Source: TTA-H9 sp002071415
GTDB taxonomy: Bacteria; Bacteroidota; Bacteroidia; Bacteroidales; TTA-H9
Direction of reading: 5' to 3'
Assembly: GCA_035411425.1 (NCBI GenBank)
Contig: DAONSX010000027.1
Span: 1 to 29,159, forward strand
Length of the DNA stretch: 29,159 bases
Shown here: positions 25,352-29,159 of the stretch, in pieces
How the letters are laid out: every line of letters begins with the position of its first letter
How positions within the stretch are numbered: the stretch's first letter is position 1
Made by a program: the position numbers and the translations under genes
Notes under the pieces: model-generated
The model's input: the letters and a program-made list of their open reading frames with translations, nothing else
What the model was told of the DNA's origin: nothing
Database searches by the model: none

Positions 25352-26434
25352 TCAAAATCTATTCAATGCATTAAGGTCGTCGAAAGCTTGTTTCAACCGG
25401 TTTACCATAGATATTTCGGCCTCGCGCATCCATTTGCGTGGATCGTAGTACTTCTTATTGGGTTTATCCTCACCTTCGGGATTTCCAATCTGACTTTGCA
25501 AATACCCGCTATATTTCTTATAATAATTCAAGATACCACACCATTGCGCCCATTGAGTATCGGTATCGATGTTCATTTTGACTACACCATAGCTAATGGC
25601 TTCACGAATGTCGTCCTGACTCGAACCAGAGCCACCATGGAACACAAAATTTACGGGTTTGGGCGGAGTATTGAGTTTTTTCTCGATGTATTGTTGAGAA
25701 TTATGAAGGATGATAGGCCTCAATATAACATTACCCGGCTTATAAACGCCATGCACATTACCGAATGAAGCGGCTATGGTAAAATTCGGACTGATTTTTA
25801 GAAGCTGCTCATAAGCATAGGCGACGTGTTCGGGTTGGGTATAAAGGCGGGCATTCTCAATGCCTGTATGGTCGATTCCATCTTCTTCACCGCCGGTAAC
25901 CCCGAGTTCGATTTCCAGAGTCATGTCCAAGCGGCTCATTCTTTCGAGATATTTCTTGCAAATATCAATGTTTTCTTCGAGTGGTTCTTCGGAAAGGTCG
26001 AGCATGTGGGAGCTGAATAAAGGCTTTCCATACTTCCTGAAATGTTCTTCCCCAACCTCGAGAAGGCCATCAATCCAGGGAAGCAATTTCTTTGCCGCAT
26101 GGTCGGTATGTATGATTACAGGAACACCATAGGCCTCGGCAAGATGCCAGATATATTTGGCACCTATAGTAGCCCCGAGTATGGCTGCCCGCTCACCTTC
26201 ATTCGACAAACCTTTACCTGCTAAAAATGCTGCACCTCCATTCGAAAACTGAATGATGATGGGAGAATGAACCTCTCTGGCAGCCTCCAAGGCAGCAATA
26301 ATAGTGTGCGAACTTACGACATTGACCGCTGGTAAGGCAAACTGGTTGTTCTTAGCAATACGAAATATTTCACTTACTCCTTCACCTGTTACTACTCCAG
26401 GCTTTAATTTATCCGAAATTTTTTCCGTCATCAT
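25352..26434 (-). CDS. fba: Class II fructose-bisphosphate aldolase
   Basis: Zinc-dependent cleavage of fructose 1,6-bisphosphate in glycolysis and its reverse in gluconeogenesis. The 360-residue protein fits the long class IIA form. Landmarks are FALPAVNVVSSHTIIAALEA, the zinc and catalytic region VIIHTDHAAKKLLPW, SSHMLDLSEEPLEENI, LEIELGVTGGEEDG, SFGNVHGVYKPGNV, and the phosphate-binding FHGGSGSSQDDIREAISYG followed by KMNIDTDTQWA. Two Met codons open the gene (26434 and 26431). The promoter box at 26491-26498 gives a leader of about 50 nt. It is monocistronic unless the decayed gene downstream was once part of its transcript. Confidence 0.97.
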   Translation of the reverse strand: MMTEKISDKLKPGVVTGEGVSEIFRIAKNNQFALPAVNVVSSHTIIAALEAAREVHSPIIIQFSNGGAAFLAGKGLSNEGERAAILGATIGAKYIWHLAEAYGVPVIIHTDHAAKKLLPWIDGLLEVGEEHFRKYGKPLFSSHMLDLSEEPLEENIDICKKYLERMSRLDMTLEIELGVTGGEEDGIDHTGIENARLYTQPEHVAYAYEQLLKISPNFTIAASFGNVHGVYKPGNVILRPIILHNSQQYIEKKLNTPPKPVNFVFHGGSGSSQDDIREAISYGVVKMNIDTDTQWAQWCGILNYYKKYSGYLQSQIGNPEGEDKPNKKYYDPRKWMREAEISMVNRLKQAFDDLNALNRF

Positions 26435-26490
26435 AATTCAATGGTTTTTATGGGTTGATAAATCAGCTAAACTTCATTTCATCGATACTA

Positions 26491-26498
26491 CAAAACTA
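26491..26498 (-). promoter_or_regulatory. -7 promoter element for fba
   Basis: The minus strand reads TAGTTTTG, an exact TAnnTTTG match 57-64 bases upstream of the fba ATG. Predicted start near 26485. Confidence 0.55.
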
Positions 26499-26646
26499 CA
26501 ACATTTCCCCGTAATTTAAAAACTCTCTGCTGTTTATTATTGCATAACATGAGGACAAAACCGAAACGTAGCAAACCATTCGATTGCAAATAAAGTCTAT
26601 GTTGTTCTATAAAAATGAATTAACATAAAATGGAAATAAGTATGAT

Positions 26647-27636
26647 TTAATCCAAATCGATAAAAGTTTCCAATATAGAGGCTGAAGGCGTTGCTGTAGT
26701 AAAGATTACTTTTTCGGTAATAGCAGGTAAAAGCATGGCTTCGCCTGTACGCAAAGAATAATTACCAGTTTCGTCAGATATTCCGACTTCTCCTTCAACC
26801 GCCAGTAAAATCACAAAGGAATCGATATATCCATAATCCTTCTCGATGGGATGATTCAGATACAGTAGATTGGTAGTAAAATAGGGAGATTGAACCAGAT
26901 GTGTGGTTCTGTTGGGAATAATAGTATATTTTGTTTTATAATCGGTATACAGGTTAAAATCGATCGCATCGATGGCTTCATCGAGGTGAAGTTGCCGGCT
27001 TTGGCCATTGTCATCTACACGGTCCCAATCATAAATTCGATAGGTTGTATCGCTCGATTGCTGAATTTCGGCCAATACGATTCCTGGGCCAAGAGAATGG
27101 ATGCGCCCTGCAGGCATGTAGAAAACATCTCCTGCCTTTACCGTTTCATAATTCAAGACTTCAGAAATGCGTTTCTGATGAATCAACTGCTGAAGCTCAA
27201 ATCGCGAGATTTTCTTCTTAAAGCCAGCAATCAATTCAGAACCTGCTTCGGCATGGATAATATACCACATTTCGGTTTTACCACCAGACAATCCCCTTGC
27301 CTTGGCAATTTCGTCATTTGGATGAACCTGAATACTCAGCCAATCATTGGCATCCAGAAGCTTCAAAAGCAAAGGAAATTCATTTCCATATCTTTCGAAC
27401 ACCGATTCACCCATAAGCTCATCCATATAAACCTCCACCAGTTCATTCAATTCATTATCGGCCAAAAAACCATTGGAAACTATAGAATTATTCTCTTCGA
27501 TGCCCGAAATCAGCCAAGCTTCGCCACAATTTGGTAAAGGACTGAAATCATGATTCAGAAGGGTTTTTAATCGTTGTCCGCCCCATATTTTATCCTTATA
27601 TATGGGCCTGAACTTCAAAGGATAGAGTGTCGGCAT
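26647..27636 (-). CDS. manA: Class I mannose-6-phosphate isomerase
   Basis: Interconverts mannose 6-phosphate and fructose 6-phosphate, linking glycolysis to GDP-mannose and surface glycans. The 329-residue cupin enzyme shows FRPIYKDKIWGGQRL at the start, zinc ligands in LSIQVHPNDEIA and GKTEMWYI, the third ligand region AGDVFYMPAGRIHSLG, then LAEIQQSSDTTYRIYDWDR with the catalytic Arg region. Length fits the short bacterial ManA form. The ATG at 27636 is about 12 nt after the predicted transcription start. It is divergent from the LOG gene, with 160 bp between them holding both promoters. Confidence 0.95.
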   Translation of the reverse strand: MPTLYPLKFRPIYKDKIWGGQRLKTLLNHDFSPLPNCGEAWLISGIEENNSIVSNGFLADNELNELVEVYMDELMGESVFERYGNEFPLLLKLLDANDWLSIQVHPNDEIAKARGLSGGKTEMWYIIHAEAGSELIAGFKKKISRFELQQLIHQKRISEVLNYETVKAGDVFYMPAGRIHSLGPGIVLAEIQQSSDTTYRIYDWDRVDDNGQSRQLHLDEAIDAIDFNLYTDYKTKYTIIPNRTTHLVQSPYFTTNLLYLNHPIEKDYGYIDSFVILLAVEGEVGISDETGNYSLRTGEAMLLPAITEKVIFTTATPSASILETFIDLD

Positions 27637-27654
27637 GTTTATGAATTATCACAA

Positions 27655-27662
27655 CAAAAATA
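27655..27662 (-). promoter_or_regulatory. -7 promoter element for manA
   Basis: The minus strand reads TATTTTTG, an exact TAnnTTTG match just upstream of the manA ATG. Predicted start near 27648, so the leader is only about 12 nt. Confidence 0.5.
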
Positions 27663-27770
27663 CTATTTTTCAATCGAAGCAGCATGGCATTTCAATTCTT
27701 CATAAAGTTAAGAACTCATACATGATTTTTACGAACCAGCAGGTTTTAGTGCAAATTAACAGGGTTTTCC

Positions 27771-27778
27771 TAACTTTG
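27771..27778 (+). promoter_or_regulatory. -7 promoter element for the LOG gene
   Basis: TAACTTTG, an exact TAnnTTTG match, 19-26 bases before the ATG at 27797. Transcription near 27784 excludes the much longer in-frame start at 27635. Confidence 0.6.
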
Positions 27779-27796
27779 CTCATTCAGCTTAATAAG

Positions 27797-28417
27797 ATGG
27801 AGATTCATAACATTGGTGTTTTTTGCGGTTCAAGTATGGGGGATCATGCCATTTACAGACAAATGGCAGAAAATCTGGGAAAAGAAATAGCCCAAGCAGG
27901 TATAACCTTGGTGTATGGAGGTTCCAACTTAGGAACCATGAAGGCTTTAGCCGATGCTTGCTTGAAGGAATCGGGGAAAGTCATTGGAATTATGCCTCGT
28001 TTCCTTGCAAGGAAAGAAATTCTTCACCAAGGATTGACTCAGGTTTATACTTGCGAATCTATGGCCGAACGTAAGGAACTAATGGGAAAGTTATCCGATG
28101 CTTTTATTGCCCTGCCTGGAGGTATCGGTACGCTCGATGAATTGTTCGAATCACTTTCATGGCTTCAACTCGATATTTACAATAAACCCATTGGCATCCT
28201 CAATGTAAACCATTATTACGACCCTCTTCTCACTTTTCTCGATCATGCTACCGATGCAGGTTTTATCATTGAGCAACATCGGGAAAATCTCATAGTAGCT
28301 AATGATGCTTCCGACATGCTCATAAAGATTCGACAGTTTGTTCCCCATTCGCCTCCGGCAACATGGATAAAACAATTGATAGACGATACGCAAGTAAAAC
28401 TCACAGACCATTTATAA
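27797..28417 (+). CDS. LOG-family nucleotide 5'-monophosphate phosphoribohydrolase
   Basis: A 206-residue Rossmann-like enzyme of the LOG (Lonely Guy) family. Members hydrolyse the N-glycosidic bond of nucleoside monophosphates to release base and ribose 5-phosphate, from AMP-like or cytokinin nucleotides in characterised cases. It shows IGVFCGSSMG at the start, LVYGGSNLGTMKALADA, the conserved SMAERKELM segment, and the hallmark PGGIGTLDELFE near residues 107-118. An upstream in-frame extension of 54 residues exists, but the promoter at 27771 lies inside it and the family N-terminus starts at this Met. Its TAA overlaps the next gene's ATG by one base (TAATG), so translation is probably coupled. 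The true substrate is unknown; 'cytokinin' names should not be taken literally here. Confidence 0.9.
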   Translation: MEIHNIGVFCGSSMGDHAIYRQMAENLGKEIAQAGITLVYGGSNLGTMKALADACLKESGKVIGIMPRFLARKEILHQGLTQVYTCESMAERKELMGKLSDAFIALPGGIGTLDELFESLSWLQLDIYNKPIGILNVNHYYDPLLTFLDHATDAGFIIEQHRENLIVANDASDMLIKIRQFVPHSPPATWIKQLIDDTQVKLTDHL

Positions 28418-28977
28418 TGATGCATATTATAGGAATTACAGGAACTTTAGGAGCCGGCAAAGGCACCATCGTTGAATATTTGAAAGATAAAAAGGGATTT
28501 GCCCATTTCTCGGTCAGAGAATTTTTAAAAGAAATTCTGCTCATGCAAAATAAACCTGTAAATCGAGATAATTACACCCTGTGTGCAAACCAGCTAAGAG
28601 AAAAATTTGGCCCTTCCTACATCATTGATTGCCTGTATGAAAAGGCACTAGCGAAAGGCTGCAATGCAGTCATCGAAAGTATTAGAACCCCTGGCGAATT
28701 TTATTCACTACGCCAGAAAGGAAATTTCACCTTGTTTGCCATCGATGCCGACCCCGAAATCCGATACGAACGAATAAAACAGAGGAATTCTGAAACCGAT
28801 CAAATCACCTTCGAAGAATTCTTAGCCAGCGAACGCAGAGAAATGCAATCGGATGAACCTCATCATCAAAATATTACACTCTGCATCAGCCTTGCCGATT
28901 ATAAATTTTTGAACAACGGAACAAAAGAAGAGCTTTTCGAGCTGGTGGAAGAAACCTTGAAGCAAATGGGGCTTTGA
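28417..28977 (+). CDS. Small P-loop NTPase, dephospho-CoA kinase / nucleotide kinase-like
   Basis: A 186-residue cytoplasmic P-loop protein. Walker A is GTLGAGKGT (residues 9-17), followed by FSVREFLKEIL and a NYTLCANQLREKFGPSYI segment. AVIESIRTPGEF resembles the nucleotide-kinase stretch that holds the acceptor, and DADPEIRYERIKQRN is the LID-like arginine motif seen in nucleotide and dephospho-CoA kinases. The layout fits the AAA_18/UPF0200-like kinase group, not a typical CoaE, so I give no symbol. Its ATG overlaps the LOG stop by one base, with a second ATG immediately after. Coupling to a phosphoribohydrolase suggests a nucleotide substrate (inference). Confidence 0.82.
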   Translation: MMHIIGITGTLGAGKGTIVEYLKDKKGFAHFSVREFLKEILLMQNKPVNRDNYTLCANQLREKFGPSYIIDCLYEKALAKGCNAVIESIRTPGEFYSLRQKGNFTLFAIDADPEIRYERIKQRNSETDQITFEEFLASERREMQSDEPHHQNITLCISLADYKFLNNGTKEELFELVEETLKQMGL

Positions 28978-28991
28978 AATCTTGTTGAAAT

Positions 28992-29126
28992 TTATTGGGC
29001 CAGAGTAAATCTCAAACTGATACCACCCATCGAAGTTCGGGTAGAATACTGGTTGGAGACATAGGGATTGGTGATGGAACTATCGTAAAACACCCGTATC
29101 ATTACTCCTGACTTCGACACATTTTA
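28992..29126 (-). pseudogene. 3' remnant of a probable outer-membrane beta-barrel protein gene
   Basis: On the minus strand a frame ends at 28994-28992 with alternating, aromatic-rich text: RVFYDSSITNPYVSNQYS, then RTSMGGISLRFTLAQ. That is the style of the last strands of a Bacteroidota outer-membrane barrel. The frame is closed upstream by a stop at 29126-29124, so as it stands it encodes at most 43 residues (36 from the ATG at 29102). It may be the tail of a frameshifted gene that continues beyond the window. The stop is 14 bases from the kinase stop on the other strand. Which barrel family is not decidable. Confidence 0.4.
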
Positions 29127-29159
29127 AAAGACATTTTTACAACAATCACACAATGAGAT

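Noticed and set aside
27635..27796. 54-residue N-terminal extension of the LOG protein
   Set aside because: An exact -7 promoter box (27771-27778) lies inside it, and LOG proteins begin close to the IGVFCGSS motif.
1..29159. CRISPR array, tRNA/rRNA genes, intact insertion sequence, prophage or defence system
   Set aside because: I saw no regularly spaced repeats, cloverleaf or rRNA-like stretches, transposase or phage genes; the only tandem repeat is the short octamer array at 8908-8947.

Overview
The window looks like chromosomal DNA from a member of the Bacteroidota. Three things point there. It has two large secreted gingipain-type (C25) peptidases, each ending in a type IX secretion (T9SS) sorting domain. 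At least eight gene starts are preceded by the Bacteroidota -7 promoter element TAnnTTTG. The housekeeping gene content and gene pairings are also typical of the phylum. The DNA is AT-rich to the eye, and few genes show a Shine-Dalgarno sequence. I see no rRNA, tRNA, CRISPR array, intact insertion sequence, phage or plasmid genes.

Layout. At 66-1298 (-) is an RsuA/RluB-type pseudouridine synthase with a long disordered N-terminus. At 1606-4655 (+) an MsbA-type ABC exporter is followed closely by an M20 amidohydrolase. At 4711-6011 (-) tsaB and purN overlap by an ATGA junction. At 6124-8256 (-) a flippase-like membrane protein is paired with a membrane glycosyltransferase. ruvC lies at 8274-8831 (+). 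The stretch 8832-10011 is a decayed patch: an 8-bp-period minisatellite, a frameshifted remnant of a T9SS-secreted protein, and an unexplained minus-strand open frame. At 10012-12435 (+) is an operon of rbfA, a membrane-tailed methyltransferase and a LolC/LolE-like permease. At 12557-20423 (+) are the two C25 peptidases, one Kgp-like and one Rgp-like in its catalytic region, separated by a clear terminator. At 20438-22424 (-) is ruvB-queG. At 22654-24834 (+) a SPOR-domain protein sits between two paralogous universal stress proteins. At 24842-25313 (-) there appears to be a second decayed gene. fba (25352-26434) and manA (26647-27636) are on the minus strand. At 27797-28977 (+) a LOG-family phosphoribohydrolase overlaps a small P-loop kinase by one base. 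The right edge holds the 3' end of a probable outer-membrane beta-barrel gene.

Functional themes. Most genes are core: translation and RNA modification (rluB-like, tsaB, rbfA, queG), Holliday-junction processing (ruvC and ruvB, at separate loci), purine synthesis (purN), sugar phosphate metabolism (fba, manA), and envelope lipid or glycan handling (the ABC exporter, the flippase/glycosyltransferase pair, the LolC/E-like permease). The accessory, outward-facing part is the tandem of T9SS proteases and the dead T9SS gene near ruvC. In several cases the -7 promoter box sits on or downstream of the longest possible start codon, so I moved those starts inward (ABC exporter, ruvC, ruvB, LOG). I found no clear novel defence or mobile system. 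The least explained items are the two decayed stretches, the ATGAA/TTCAT half-site cluster upstream of the ABC exporter, and the LOG-kinase pair.
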